Assembly: GCA_951802425.1 (NCBI GenBank)
Contig: OX637796.1
Span: 1,984,001 to 2,048,000 of the forward strand
DNA: 64,000 nucleotides
From: Clavaria fumosa
Lineage: Eukaryota; Basidiomycota; Agaricomycetes; Agaricales; Clavariaceae
Direction of reading: 5' to 3'
Program-made: the position numbers and the translations under genes
Notes under the pieces: generated by a model
What the model was told of the DNA's origin: nothing
The model's database searches: none
What the model saw: the letters and a program-made list of their open reading frames with translations, nothing else
In this document: one piece after another, positions 23,192 to 34,830 of the stretch
Numbering within the stretch: the first letter of the stretch is position 1
Layout of the letters: every line of letters begins with the position of its first letter

Positions 23192-24078
23192 CTACAGTTC
23201 ACTACGAGAACGGCTCCAGCCAAAATCAATAATTAATCCCAGGCCATAATCGCGAAAATCGTATTCACTCCGCAGAAGCGGGCGAGGCTCAGCGGTGGGA
23301 GAGGCATAAGTAAGGGGTGGCAACTTGGATTCCAATACGGGTGTCGGACTCTCGCTCTTCTCTGGCAACGGTAGGATTGACGATTTTTCCTTGGATTCCG
23401 AAGCGCGGTAGAGAGAGCGCAGAAGAGATATGAGCATGTTCGTGCGGTTTGTAGGCGACAGGGCGGAGGAGTTGAAGACAGCAACGCGTGCGGCTTGCGC
23501 GCTTTTCTTCTTCTCTTGCTCCGCAGCCTCTGCGATTGCTTCGACAAGTTTCCTTTGCACCAGAACCTCTGCTCTGAGCCTCTTGACACCCGCTTCCTCC
23601 CACCGCGTTCTGTTGAAAGGCTGAAAAATGTTGGGGACAAAATCGCACCAGCACCGGTCGTGGATGCGTAGAACGGATGGTGGCGGTACTTCTATTGGTG
23701 TGGAAAATTCTTTCGGTGGAGGCAAAATAGAACCGAGTGCTTCAGCGAAAGTGGTAATATTCGGTGACCATGGGACGGAGAGTTGGGTGTCAAGAGTAAA
23801 CGGCGGCCAGTAGCAGGAGGAGATAAAGAGAGAGGTGAGAAGGACTATGCAATAGAAACTACATAAATGTGAGCATCACTATTGATACAGACTTGGATTA
23901 GAAGGGCTTACCATGGCCGAGCGGTTAAAGTAAGGGAGAAGAGGAAGATGACGAGCATATAGGCTGGCGCAGTCGGATAAGGGAGGAGAAGGAGTGGAAG
24001 ATACCAGCGAGTGCACCTACGTGTGACTGTTAGTGGCAATTCTGTACTGCCAAATGGTGAGAGAGAGCCTTACCACAT
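23192..24078 (-). CDS. Small fungal membrane protein of unknown function
   Basis: The family is not recognised. Three exons are inferred: a two-codon first exon (ATG at 24078), a second of about 100 bp, and a long third to the stop at 23192. The predicted ~260-residue protein has two adjacent hydrophobic segments at the N-terminus ('WYLPLLLLPYP...YMLVIFLFSLTLTARP' and 'FYCIVLLTSLFISSCYW'). They are followed by a soluble region with 'VLRIHDRCWCDFVPNIFQPFNRT', an alanine- and lysine-rich helix (~150-190), and a C-terminus containing 'YDFRDYGLGLIIDFGWSRSR'. The pattern suggests an organelle or ER membrane protein with the bulk on one side. The long third exon is well supported; the first two exons are tentative. 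It is divergent from p23 (228 bp between starts). Confidence 0.6.
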
Positions 24079-24306
24079 GCTGGTCGCTCTGCGTCGTATC
24101 GTTGAGCAATGAGGAGCTGACGAGCTGCTGCTGGATGAGAAGGGTTTCTCACGCCACAGATGTGACCGCGACAGACGCGTGACATTGTCGCGTGATTCGC
24201 TCCAGCGTCACGTGATACCCTTCGGCAACGTTCTGGAGCCTTCGCACGCGTTCTTGCGCGAGTCTTATATCCCCCCTCCTCTTGTCGTCCTTCCCTCATC
24301 GCCGCG

Positions 24307-25277
24307 ATGACCACACATCCAGAAGTCTTATGGGCGCAGCGTAGCTCCACTACCGATGAGGCGAAGGTCTGTCTCCAATGCTGTCTTGGCTCGATCGATT
24401 GGCTGATCTTCCTTGCAGAATTTACTCTACATTACCGTCAATCTACCTGATATAGACCCGCCGTCTCTTGAATATGAGTTGACGACTACCCACATCACGT
24501 TCAAGGCGAAAGCCGGAAGGTGCGTAACGTTGAGCGCGACTTGCGGGTTCGAAACTCATTGACCACCCATTTCGTAGTGAAAAAAAAGAATATGGCTTCA
24601 CCCTCGAATTATTCACGAACGTGGTGCCTGAAGTACGTCCCTGTCGACGTAAGACACTCTTCAACGCTGATTACAGGCTTCGTAGGAGTCCTCAAGGCGC
24701 CTTTCGAACCGTGCTTTCTACGCAACCCTCCGGAAGCAGGAGAAGAAACAGGAATATTGGCCTCGTCTAACGAAAGAAAAGGTCAAGACGCCCTATGTCA
24801 AGACTGACTTCTCAAAGTGGGTTGATGAGGACGAGCAAGAGAACACTGACGGAGCGGAAGGACTCGAAGGATTCGGAGAAATGCCACCAGGAATGGGAGG
24901 AATGGGAGGAATGGAAGGAATGGGAGGAATGGGAGGAATGGGAGGAATGGGAGGAATGGGTGGAATGGGTGGAATGGGAGGAATGGGAGGAATGGGAGGA
25001 ATGGGAGGAATGGGAGGAATGGGAGGAATGGAAGGATTTGAAGGATTGGGAGGAAACATGGATATTTCAAAGGTATTGTCTCTTCGCACATTTTCCGTTT
25101 TGGTGGGTCTAGGATATTCATGCTCTTTCACAGATGATGGAGGAAGCAAGGAAGATGGACGCGAAAGACGCGAAAGACGCGAAAGACGAGGGAACGAATG
25201 ATGATGCTGATGATGACGACGATGAAGATGTTGGGCCTCCTCCGCTCGAACCGATAGGAGGCGAGATGCAAGCATGA
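24307..25277 (+). CDS. SBA1: p23/Sba1-type Hsp90 co-chaperone with Gly-Gly-Met tail
   Basis: Binds the ATP-closed Hsp90 dimer and stabilises client complexes. Five exons (24307-24366, 24419-24519, 24578-24632, 24686-25072, 25134-25277) give 248 residues. The CS domain runs from 'PEVLWAQRSS' through 'LLYITVNLPDID' and 'EYGFTLELFTNVVPEES' to the p23 signature 'YWPRLTKEKVKTPYVKTDFS' with 'KWVDEDEQ' (~residues 10-130). The tail is an unusually long run of about 15 Gly-Gly-Met units (~145-190), then an Asp/Glu-rich C-terminus with three AKD repeats. Gly/Met-rich tails are known in fungal p23 proteins, but this one is long and nearly perfect at the DNA level. The start is the first ATG and matches the family. 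Confidence 0.93.
24884..25032 (+). repeat. 9-bp coding minisatellite (ggaatggga) in the p23 gene
   Basis: About fifteen near-perfect tandem copies of a 9-bp unit encode Gly-Gly-Met. A few units are changed (ggaatggaa, ggaatgggt). Copy number is likely to vary between strains, because units are identical enough for slippage. Confidence 0.9.
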
Positions 25278-25607
25278 AACTGAACGGGTTGGAGCGGCAA
25301 TGGTGATGAATCGTGGAAATCGCTGGTGATTGAGCCGAGACAGGCTTTCACAATTCCCTAGCCCTCCGCACTCTTGATTCCTTGTAGAGAGTTGGCATCG
25401 TCTTACATGGTATATACAGGTGAAGAAAAACAGAGCAATAGTATTTCATGCTTTTACTACGAGGACCACGTCCTCAAGCCGCGACAATGCGTTTCCTCAA
25501 TTAAACAAACACACACATCACTCTACCCAACTAATTGAGACCATCGTGTCTAGCTGGCCTCACACGAAGTTCTGCCATTCGGCGAGGCCACGCGTCTTCC
25601 TCGAGCT
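25278..25607. other. Intergenic, 330 bp
   Basis: Tail of the p23 gene and promoter of MDV1. No gene-like frame or clear motif was seen. Confidence 0.5.
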
Positions 25608-28484
25608 ATGGCTGGCGACCGTCGTCATCATCGTGCATCCGCGACTCAGAGCGATCCACTCGCTGCAGGCACCTCATCCCAGGAAGGCAGTAGTTCCGCG
25701 TCCCCTCGCATAGCGAGCCGGTTCGACTTGGTGTCCAAGGCGTTCATGGCGCCTTTTCAGCACCAGAAGAATCAATCTACTAAAATCCTCTCAGACTGTA
25801 TAGTTCCTTTCTGCCCTCCGTGAACTGTGATAGGATTTTTTTAACGCTTTTTTTCTTGCCCGAAATCGGCAGTGGCGCCTGTGCTCATGACCCCACGTAT
25901 GATCAACAACGCTGCGACACGAAGCCGACGGCACAGAGGCGCCATCGACAGCGGTGACGGCAGCTACGATTACCGCATGGACTTTGCGACCCTCGGACGC
26001 GCGCCTCTCCGGCTTACGACGGGCACGCGCCGCATCACATCGCGCGACCTCGAGATCGTTGAGGCGACCAATGAGCTGCTGGAAGCTGACGTGCCGGAGC
26101 CGGAGGGCGTCGCCTCGGACGTGAGCCTCCTGCGGGGCTACCACGCCACCATCCCCAGCGCGCGAGAGGGCAAAGAGCGGCGCAGGAAAGCCCGGAATGT
26201 AGACTTACCCAAGATCGGCTTGAGGAAGATGGCTCTGGGACACAGAGGGCTGCTTGCGGACAGCCATGCGGAAGACGAAGACGGGTCGGTGGAGGGGGAG
26301 GAAGGCCGGAGCGCGGCGAGTGAGGACGACGTGGTCATTGTGGAAAGATTGGACGTCCCTGCCAGGAAGAAGGGCAAGGGGAAGAGGAAAGGTCGGGAGA
26401 GTCTTAGCGCTACGAAGACTTTGGGTCGAGACGAATTGACAAGGCAAACGAAGGAGATTATGAGGGACAAGGAGAATTTACATGTTCACAGGGCAAGTTC
26501 ATGTCACCACTTTATTGGAATCTACCATGACTAGCCGCACAGAGCTTGATTAACAGCGAGATTGCCGAGATTACTCACAAGATCGAGGCTCTAGATTCAA
26601 TCAGAGCTAGCCTACAGGAGAAGCTGCTCAAGCTACAAGAGGAGGAACTTGAATTGGACGACGAATGTATGTGTCGCATTGCAGGCTGTGGAAATATTGC
26701 GCTCAGTGCATTCTCAATGACAGTGGTTGGGGTCAAAGAGCGCATGAAATTCGAGGAGTCAATTAGACCGTCGAAACCATCCAACCGACCAATTCCTCTA
26801 CCTTCTAGTTCAAGACGGCGGAAAGGTACTCCATGTCAGTTCGTCTATCTAAGACCCTTGCTCATATGCTACCCGACAGGACCAGCGTTTCTGCCTTCTG
26901 AACACGACGATCTTCCACCTGGGATTGCTTTTATGGTCTTTGAATAGTTTTCTGTGTTCTGACATGCCCTGACATCGGTTCTATAGACGTTGGAATCTCA
27001 TAGCTCCTGCATCACGGCACTCGATTTCTCTGAGCCCTATGGAACCCTTGTTAGTGCTTCACAGGCGGAGAGCCAGCCCCGTGTTTGGGATCTGTTCTCT
27101 GGCACCGAGATCGGACAATTACGCGGCCACACTGCAACCGTCAAGTGTCTCCAAGTCGAGGACCATGTTTGCCTTACAGGCTCTGAGGATGGGAATGTCA
27201 GACTATGGGACCTGAGGAGAGTGGAGGAAGACGGGACCCAGTCGGAGGCGGAGGTGGTTGCCCTTAGCGATGTCCCGGAAGAAGATGAGAATGCCGAGGC
27301 CGTGGGAAGTGTGCCCGAGTCGATCGCACGGAGCGGGATACGCTCTGGGGTCCAAGAACAGGTGGACAGTCGGGAAGAACCATGTGTACGGTTGTTGCAA
27401 GGTCATACCAGAGCGGTGACGGCGCTGTACATGGAAGATGACTGCTTGGTGAGTATCCCTCTCCGCCTGCTCCTCTCGGTCGGCTTACGTGACGGCGCGG
27501 AAGGTGACGGGCGCTTCAGACAAGACGCTCCGTCAGTGGGACCTCACGACAGGCCAATGCGTAATGACAATGGACATCCTGTGGGCGATATCCCATGCAC
27601 ATAATGGGTTCTTTGGCGGTGTGCACCCGAGCCATCTGTTCCCGGGTGGTGCGGCCGCGGCGGCGGGGATGGCGTCTGCTGCTGCTGCTGCAGGCCAGTT
27701 TGGGGTCCAGATGTCGCCGAGGGTGGATGGTACCTGGGAAGTGTACGAGGACTTCGTGGGTGGGGTGCAGTTCTGGGGGTACGGGCTAGTGAGCGGGAGT
27801 GGCGATGGAGCGGTGAGGATGTGGGATAGTGAGTGTCTCTCCCAGTCTGGTTTTCTAGATCTTTCCTCTGTTTCTGATCCCTTTCACTTTGTCGTGATGT
27901 TCTGGTTTCTGATTCACTTTCTTTCTATACCCAATGCGTCTAACCACGATCCCTCTGCCCCCAGTGCGCACTGGCCAGTCGCATCGGACATTGATGGGCC
28001 ATACTGCTCCTGTGACGTGCCTCCAATTTGACGAGATCCACGTCGTCAGCGGTAGTCTGGACAAGTCAATCCGAGTGAGTAGAGGGCAACCTATCGAGGG
28101 TCCCTCTCTGTATTGCCTCGGCGTTCGCGGCCCTTCGTTCATTCACGTGCCTTCTCCATTCTTTTGTTACTAAGGTGTGGGATGTGCGCATGGGCACTAC
28201 CTTCGAGACGCTCAAGTATGACCATGGGGTCACGGCTCTGCAATTCGACAGCCGCAAGATCGTTGCCGCTGCTGGCGAGAACGGAATCAAGGTTAACTCT
28301 TTTTCTTTCTACTTTCTGTCTGCGATTTTGTTCACGAGTGGGGCAGGTGTACAACCGCACGAGCATGCAGTACGGGACGTTGTCGACAAATGGACATACT
28401 TTGCCTGTCGAACGGCTGCGGTACATGGATCGATACCTTATATCTGGCGGAAGGGATGCCGCATTGAAGATCTGGTCGCTATAG
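25608..28484 (+). CDS. MDV1: Mitochondrial division protein Mdv1/Caf4 (WD40 adaptor for Dnm1)
   Basis: Adaptor that links the outer-membrane protein Fis1 to the dynamin Dnm1 in mitochondrial and peroxisomal fission. A multi-exon gene; the first exon begins [14 protein letters not shown], and the first intron (about 25800-25872) is followed by '[12 protein letters not shown]'. The N-terminal half (Fis1-binding part) has a basic, acidic and Ser-rich linker. The coiled coil '[19 protein letters not shown]' to '[11 protein letters not shown]', encoded near 26545-26665, is diagnostic for Mdv1/Caf4. Seven WD40 repeats follow ('GTLVSASQ', '[15 protein letters not shown]', '[14 protein letters not shown]', '[14 protein letters not shown]', '[16 protein letters not shown]', '[15 protein letters not shown]'), and the protein stops directly after the last one. 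Between repeats lies an Ala-rich insertion (27640-27720). Family identity is firm; a few exon borders are approximate. Confidence 0.92.
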
Positions 28485-29380
28485 ACATGTATTTTTCTGC
28501 ACTACTTTCCTTATTGCATTATTAGTACACCACAACAACCATTTGCTTTGTCGTTTTCACATCTTTTTTCCGCTTCAATCACATCACGTATTTCGGAAAT
28601 ACGCTCTCACTTTTTGACGTGTTGATGATTTGTCGCTTGCCGAGGATCGCTGAAGGGTTAAACCGTGGGCGTGCTTTTCTGACGTGTCATCACCTGGTTG
28701 CCTTCCCAATCGCATTGTCGGTGAGTAAGTAGCTGAACTGTGAGAACGTGTTATACGGAGTTGTACCTGAATGAACAGCGTGTGCGCCACCCAAAGGGTA
28801 AAGGCGGGTGAGGCATTTTGTCGTCTTTGACTACAGTTGCTATGGTGACAAGGTCGAAGACCAAAAGGAAAAAAAAAAAAGTGGAAGACTGAAATTCCAA
28901 GGTCATAGCGCAAAAGACGACTGCATCGCCATGCATGGCCACGACGAAGGCCTTTGTAAGCGGTCTTGACGAGGAATATACTTCCGTGTAGTCTATGGTA
29001 TATTAGCGTCTTGTCGCTGTTGCAAGCGATGAGCAAAAAAGGCTGTTGTTCCACTTATGGCCCACACACACTTGATTACCACGTGACCCTGTGATTACAC
29101 CTTTTTTAGCCAAGTCCCCCATTGTACTATTTGTTATCGTCGGTGTGGTCCGTTCGCCACATATAAAAAACCCATGGCCCATGTCCAAGCTTCCCGTTAT
29201 TCTTCCCTTTCTCCTCTCTTTCTCTTCAATTTCTCCCTCTCTCACAACAACAGCAGCGCTGTCCCGTTTTTCCTTTCTCTCCCGGCCCCCAACGCGAATT
29301 GACCCGGTGTCCTTTTGCTTCCACTTTCTTTTTGCCTTCCACTTCACTCAGTTCCTTACCCTGAGCCACCGTTGACCGAC
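28485..29380. other. Intergenic, 896 bp
   Basis: No convincing gene. It contains an A12 run near 28870 and two ACGTG-type motifs (including CACGTG near 29080). A TATA-like 'tataaaaaa' near 29163 lies about 215 bp before the secreted-protein start, followed by a long C/T-rich leader (29190-29350) typical of strongly expressed fungal genes. Confidence 0.5.
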
Positions 29381-30999
29381 ATGAAGGCCGCCATTTTGTG
29401 TTCCATCTTCACCCTCGCCGTTTACGCCCACCCATACCCCCCAGTGAGACGTGCTCCGTTTTCGCGACAGAACGGCTTAGACGCGATCAAGCTTAAGTAA
29501 GCCGTCCGTCATTAGCTTATCTTACCGTTGTCTCTGACGTGCATTCAGCTCGCAATTTCAGAATGTCCGTGACGGCGGTCCCTGCGACAACCTAAAGAAC
29601 CAGGCCGATGGCTGCACTAGTGATGGCAAGTTCGCCCAGTGCCTCAACGGCAAAGTTACCACTAAACCGTGCGGTGCTGGAACAATGTGAGCATGGATGG
29701 AATTCTTGTGTGATGCACCTTACTCACGCACTTCTTTAAAGTTGCGCTGCCTTACCTTTGGTCAATTCACCGGGAACGAGTGTGACTTGCACCACTGCAG
29801 CAGAACGGGATACTCGTATCGCTGACACAGGCGCAAACGACCCTGCCGCAGGCCCGCCTGCAAACAACGCCGCCGCAAACCCGACAGGTAACGGCCAAAA
29901 CCCGCCCCAGACGAATACACAAGCGGCAGCGGGGGCAAACCCCACCAACAACCAGCAGCCGTCCCAGACAACTACTCAAGTGGCAGCGGGGGCAAACCCC
30001 ACCAACAACCAGCGGCCGTCCCAGGCGACTACACAAGCGGCAGCGGGGGCAAACCCCACCAACAACCAGCAGCCGTCCCAGGCGACTACACAAGCGGCAG
30101 CGGGGGCAAACCCCACCAACAACCAGCAGCCGTCCCAAAGCACTACACAGGCAGGGACAGGGACAACCTCAGGCGCCAATCAGAACCCGCCCCAACAGAC
30201 CCCACCAGCAGCAGGGAACAACAAGAACTCCCCGCCACCAGCAGTTGCGGCAGCAGAGGACCCGAATCCACCGGCCGCTGGTTCAGGAGACCGGCAGAAG
30301 TCGCGGGTTCTCGACCCGGCAGTCATTGCGCAAGGCTTTGCGCAGGATGGCCAAGCTGTCCCCACGGCGGGACAAGTCGCCTCGCTTACATCCACAAACA
30401 ACTACATCAACTTCTGCAGGGATTTCCTTCCTATCACCGACGGCAAGCAGATCAAGTCGGGCTCGTGCAATCCTACGCCGATGGGAAGGCTCCCTTCCAC
30501 CCAAAATATGCCGGCCGCCAGATTCAGGAACCCTACAGCCGGCAGCACAATCAAGGCAAACCAGGTTTTTGACATCAAATTGGCTACCCGCAACCTTGCC
30601 ACTGGCAACTTCGTCAATGCACAATCAAATTACTTCTCTGCTCCTCGTGCGTACTGCCCTTCCAACTCGAGAAGCTTATTTATCAACTGAAAATGGGCAA
30701 TTTCCTTTTATCCAGAGCAATTGAACAACCAGGGAATTATCATCGGACACTCGCATGTCGTCATTGAGCGAATGGACCAAGCTGGCAACCCGGCCGACCC
30801 GTCCACGTTCGTCTTCTTCAAAGGCGTCAACGACCCGGCCGATGGACAGGGCGTCCTCACCGCCCAGGTTTCCCCTGGCATCCCGGCCGGGTCCTACCGA
30901 CTCTGCTCCATGGTGGCCGCCGCCAACCATCAGCCGGTCATTGTTCCCGTTGCACAGCGCGGCGCCCCAGACGACTGCGTCTACTTCCAAGCTGCTTGA
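29381..30999 (+). CDS. Secreted repeat protein of the mushroom 'CBM19-like N-domain' family, 480 aa
   Basis: A secreted protein of unknown role. Four exons (29381-29496, 29549-29686, 29742-30646, 30716-30999) sum to 481 codons. A signal peptide is clear (MKAAILCSIFTLAVYAHP), followed by a dibasic site. Residues ~45-95 form a small Cys-containing domain ('GGPCDNLKNQADGCTSDGKF', 'CLNGKVTTKPCGAGTICAALP') like chitin-binding CBM19 modules. Then comes a 170-residue disordered Gln/Asn/Thr/Pro/Ala region with four 19-residue tandem repeats. The C-terminal ~200 residues ('NNYINFCRDFLP', 'NQGIIIGHSHVVIERM', 'DDCVYFQAA') are a conserved module seen in many basidiomycete secreted proteins, often misnamed ribosomal protein S17. 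Cell-wall association is an inference. A TATA-like box and C/T-rich leader upstream suggest strong expression. Confidence 0.85.
29920..30147 (+). repeat. Four 57-bp tandem coding repeats
   Basis: Units start at 29920, 29977, 30034 and 30091, each exactly 57 bp and encoding about 'QAAAGANPTNNQQPSQATT'. Differences are few (A/V, Q/R, A/T/S changes), so the array is young or kept uniform by recombination. Confidence 0.95.
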
Positions 31000-31401
31000 T
31001 TTTTTTTTGTCGCTAGACGACTGGAACGCGGGTCATGTCTGCAGTGCACGCTCCCCCACGCTGGCTCGCCTGAATTCTTTCTCCTTTTCCTTCTCTTGTT
31101 TCTTCCTTTTTTCCTTCTCTGTTTTCTTTGTATATTCCAAGACGCGGATGAACTGCTGTATAATCGTATGCTGTATCGCAACAAACAGAAAGGAAATGAA
31201 AACATGGAATCCACCATACCCCGAGCGAATTGCAATATTTATTCTTTTGATAATCCACTACCAATGTACATCACCGCCCCAAAGCCATAAATCCATCCTA
31301 TGCGCAGACTACTGCCCTCGCCCAGAGTGTGAAACAACACGAAGATTGTCAAAAGAAGATTGTCAAAACAGACGGAGACAAATACCCCTAAATTTAAGAG
31401 A
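31000..31401. other. Intergenic, 402 bp, between convergent genes
   Basis: The 3' flanks of the secreted-protein gene and VTC4. T/C-rich on the plus strand (31010-31135), with no gene seen. Confidence 0.5.
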
Positions 31402-34400
31402 CTACACCACCTCCGCTAAGCGCATCCCAATATTCACGCCCAACGCCGCACACAACATGATACACAGCACCGTCGGGCCATAGCGGTCGTAGTACAAGCC
31501 CTCTGCGCGCCGCTTCCGCAGTCGGTACGCCCGATAGACGAAGATGATCGCCGAGTACGCAATGGCACCAAGCGCGGCGAGCGTGAACAGCCCCGCGCTG
31601 ATGAGCCCACGCGTGTCCCCCGCTGGCACGAAGTTGAGTAGCGTCGTCGCGATCGTACCGATGAACACGGCTATGTTCAGCCATTTCTGGATTCCAAGAA
31701 ACAAATAATGAAAAAAGGTGTTGGGGTCGTTCTCTGGACATGAGAGAGTCGAAACTCACCAAAAACGTCCGCTCCGCAGCAAAATAGACCTTCGGCTCAA
31801 TGCGCACCGGCACTGCAATCCGCTTCCCCGTAGGTGCCATCCAATGTCTTACCGACACCCTCTCATCCTCCTCGTCAAGAGTGCCAGAGGGCCCCGCCTC
31901 CGCGACAGTCGCCTTCCAATCCTCCTCGCCGATGGCCGTCTGGCTCACGCTGCTCTCCACAGCCGCACCCCGAAGTCGGTCCCGCAACGTCTCGTCAAAC
32001 GCCGACGCAGGCGCCAGCGGGTCGATAGACAGCGCCCTAGGCCTCTCGGGCGTCAGGATCGCCGTGCCCATAGTGACCACTGCCAAAGGCGTCAGGGCAC
32101 CGACGACCAGCGGCTCTTTCCCTTTCCTGCTCTTCCCATTCGCGCCTCCTTGAGCCTCATCTGCGCCCGAGCCTACATCCTGCTCCCTGCTCTCCTTGAT
32201 TGCTTGCTCTCTAAACGCGATGGCGTCCGCCACCTGCGATCCCGTGAGCCCAGTGCGCTTTGACTCGTCTTTCGCAGGTGCGAGGTCCATTGCCTCGTCT
32301 TCCTCGCCTTCAGATAGGGGCTCGGAATACACGTGTCCGTCGCTCTCGTCGACCGGTGTATCTGATGTGGAAGAGGCGCCCTTCGATGACGAACGCGTCG
32401 GCCGCGAGACGGAGAAATACCCAGTGCTTGGCTTCAAGATGTCGACGTCCACTGCGGGCGATAGTCAAAGTCTGAAAAGGACAGCCAACGAGCATGTAGC
32501 CTTACTCTGAGGTAACCAGAAGGGTACTAAATTAACTCGGTGCGACAAAAGCGTCGAACAACCGTGAATGAATTTGCTTTCAACAAGAAACGTCGTTCAA
32601 GGCCTGCGTGGAGAGAATGCCTTGACTCGTAGCTTACCTGAACTTGGGGACTGCTTCTACCAAATGCGATCGGACCAGTTCCGTCACCCACTGAGGTGGT
32701 TCCTGCCCGAATTGCGTCTGTAACTTCACTTCCAGTACACCGTACCTTGTGGCTCCAAACGTCAATTGGGACTGGATTATGATGCCCAACGCTAGACATA
32801 CTTGAATAACTCCTTGTCCTCTGGGTCCAGTTGTGGAAAGGGATAATCAATCCCAATGTCTGTCCTCCGCCAATTGTTTCCAGCGCGAATCTTCCCGTCC
32901 CAATTCTCTTCCCTTACCAATGTCAGTTCTGTGTCTAGAGATATGCGTACCCTGGCATCCCCAGGCAACTGGAATGCCGTCCGATTATAGAAGGTGCGCA
33001 TAACTGACACGCCACTTTAGTTTCTAAAACTTTCACACTAAGCAGAGGCACACTCCCAATGACTCACCAGGCCGCAACCTGCGCGTTAGAATGGCGTACT
33101 GCACCTCGTTGGCGAGCTGGATCATGCCATCCACCTCCACCTGAGTCTTCTTCCCTTTCTTGACCAGCTCTGCGAAATCTGCATCAACAATATATGCTCC
33201 GCGCAAGAAGTCGTTGACAAGGCACTCTTTCAGCGGGAAGCGCGCCTTGACCGACTTCTCGCCTGTCCAGTCTTCTCGGTGCGTTTTGCGCTCAACAAAT
33301 ATCTGAACTCAAATATGGTTATAGGTTATAGAAAGGCGGCCAGCTAGCTAGTAGAGACGCACGGTCTTGACATCAGTGTCACCGTACCACCGCAGACGGA
33401 TAGCTTCTGCGCCTTCTGTCTTCTCCAAGCGACCAAGATACAATTCCAAATCCTCGTTATCGAGATATATGGAAGTGATGGCTGGGCGCAATATAAGCGA
33501 TGATCCAACAAAACCCATTGTCAAGACTCAGCACCTGCATCTTTTGGTTCAAATTCCTTATCCGCGTTGAATACTGGAATTTGAATCAGCATGAGGTGAC
33601 TTTAAAGGGGGATGAAGATGTGGTACCAAGGACAGGGAGATGCCTGAGGATCGCTAATTTCACCGATAAAAGGTTGTCTGGGTGGACCTTGTCAAAACAT
33701 CAGACCGCCTTTGCATGCCAGCTCATACTCTGGTGCATACCCAATACTTTGTTGTCTGCCTCACAAACGCGCTTTGGCTACCACCCGCGCTTGAATCGCC
33801 CTGAGCTGGATGTCCCCGGGTGCGCACAAGATCATATAACTTTGACAGTTTGACGATGAGTGCATCCCAATTGTATTTATAGAAGGGGCGTTTTTCAAGA
33901 TAATCCCTGACAAATGTAGACTTGAGTCGAAATTCGGTTTGTTTCTAGTTGCGACAGTCAGAAGGAACGATATTGGAATACGTTAAACAGCGCACGTCAT
34001 GTTTCTTCAAGTTCAAGGAATCGAAATGAGAAAGTTGCGCTTCAAGTGAAGATCCTTTGCTCACCTTCAGAATTTTCATGAAACCGGTAATGTTCAATTT
34101 AGTGTACAATGCCAAGTCATGGACATCCGCCACGAGAGTCGCGACTTCTTCCTCAAGGGTATGGAAACGCTCCTCCAGAGCATCGAAAGATTCCAGGTCT
34201 GTATCCTCGAGCTCGTCGTCAGACCCGCCATCATTAAGATACATGTCTGAGGGTGGGAAACGGTGCGCCTCGGTGTCATCCTGAGCATCGGAAGGACTGT
34301 GCTCGCGGTGATGCTCTGCCTGAACGAGGTGCTTTACGGATCGGTTCGCCTCTCGAATGCGCTGCGACAGCTCGGACGTCTACAGGAGTAAGCATGAGGA

Positions 34401-34749
34401 CACCACGGAGGTGACGTGGTAGATATGCATGAACGAGCCTTGGCTTTCTGGAAGTCGTGGATCTTATCGAGCTCCTGTTCGAGCATCTGCATAAAATCCT
34501 GCTCATCTTTCTCGTCCCAACCCCCGTTCGTGGTGCGCAGCTATGTCGGGTCAACAACACGCGCAAAACTGAGCTCTGCAAAGGCCCACCTTGAGCTCGG
34601 ATTTCAGACGGTTGTAGTCTAGATAGTACGACCGCCATTCCTTGTACAGGTCGTTCTAGGAAGGTCCGCCCGTCAGTACACGTCTGCCGTCGTCGTCCTG
34701 GCCGCAAAGTTGGGCACCCACTCACGCTAATTTTGCGGCCGAACTTCAT
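31402..34749 (-). CDS. VTC4: Vtc4, polyphosphate polymerase of the vacuolar transporter chaperone complex
   Basis: Catalytic subunit that makes polyphosphate from ATP and passes it into the vacuole; its SPX domain senses inositol pyrophosphates. About eleven exons. The SPX domain starts MKFGRKIS, then '[22 protein letters not shown]' and '[15 protein letters not shown]'. The VTC tunnel domain contains '[13 protein letters not shown]', '[15 protein letters not shown]', '[14 protein letters not shown]', the basic 'IRLRWYG', '[20 protein letters not shown]', '[19 protein letters not shown]' and '[14 protein letters not shown]', all expected of an active Vtc4. A ~200-residue acidic, Ser-rich linker (begins [15 protein letters not shown]) precedes the C-terminal DUF202-type domain '[23 protein letters not shown]' with three membrane helices. 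The intron at 34380-34438 has a GC donor. Exon borders in the VTC domain are partly approximate. Confidence 0.93.
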
Positions 34750-34830
34750 CGTCGAAAGCGTTGAGCAGCGGGGGGCTCCCACGAACCCTGAGGCCCGTGG
34801 ATCGCTGGGGAAGTCGTTGAGTTGAGCTTC
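34750..34830. promoter_or_regulatory. Compact divergent promoter of VTC4 and GTR2
   Basis: 81 bp between the two start codons (153 bp if Gtr2 starts at the second ATG, 34903). Both products act at the vacuole membrane in phosphate storage and TORC1 signalling. GC-rich, with no TATA box. Confidence 0.6.

Noticed and set aside
24793..25275. Long minus-strand open frames of Ile-Pro-Pro and Phe-Leu-Pro repeats
   Set aside because: They are the antisense reading of the p23 GGM minisatellite, which lacks stops in every frame; the sense strand has the real p23 exons.
28751..28825. Minus-strand MPHPPLPFGW... resembling the start of a WW domain
   Set aside because: The second tryptophan and the Tyr-Tyr block cannot be reached in frame through any plausible intron.
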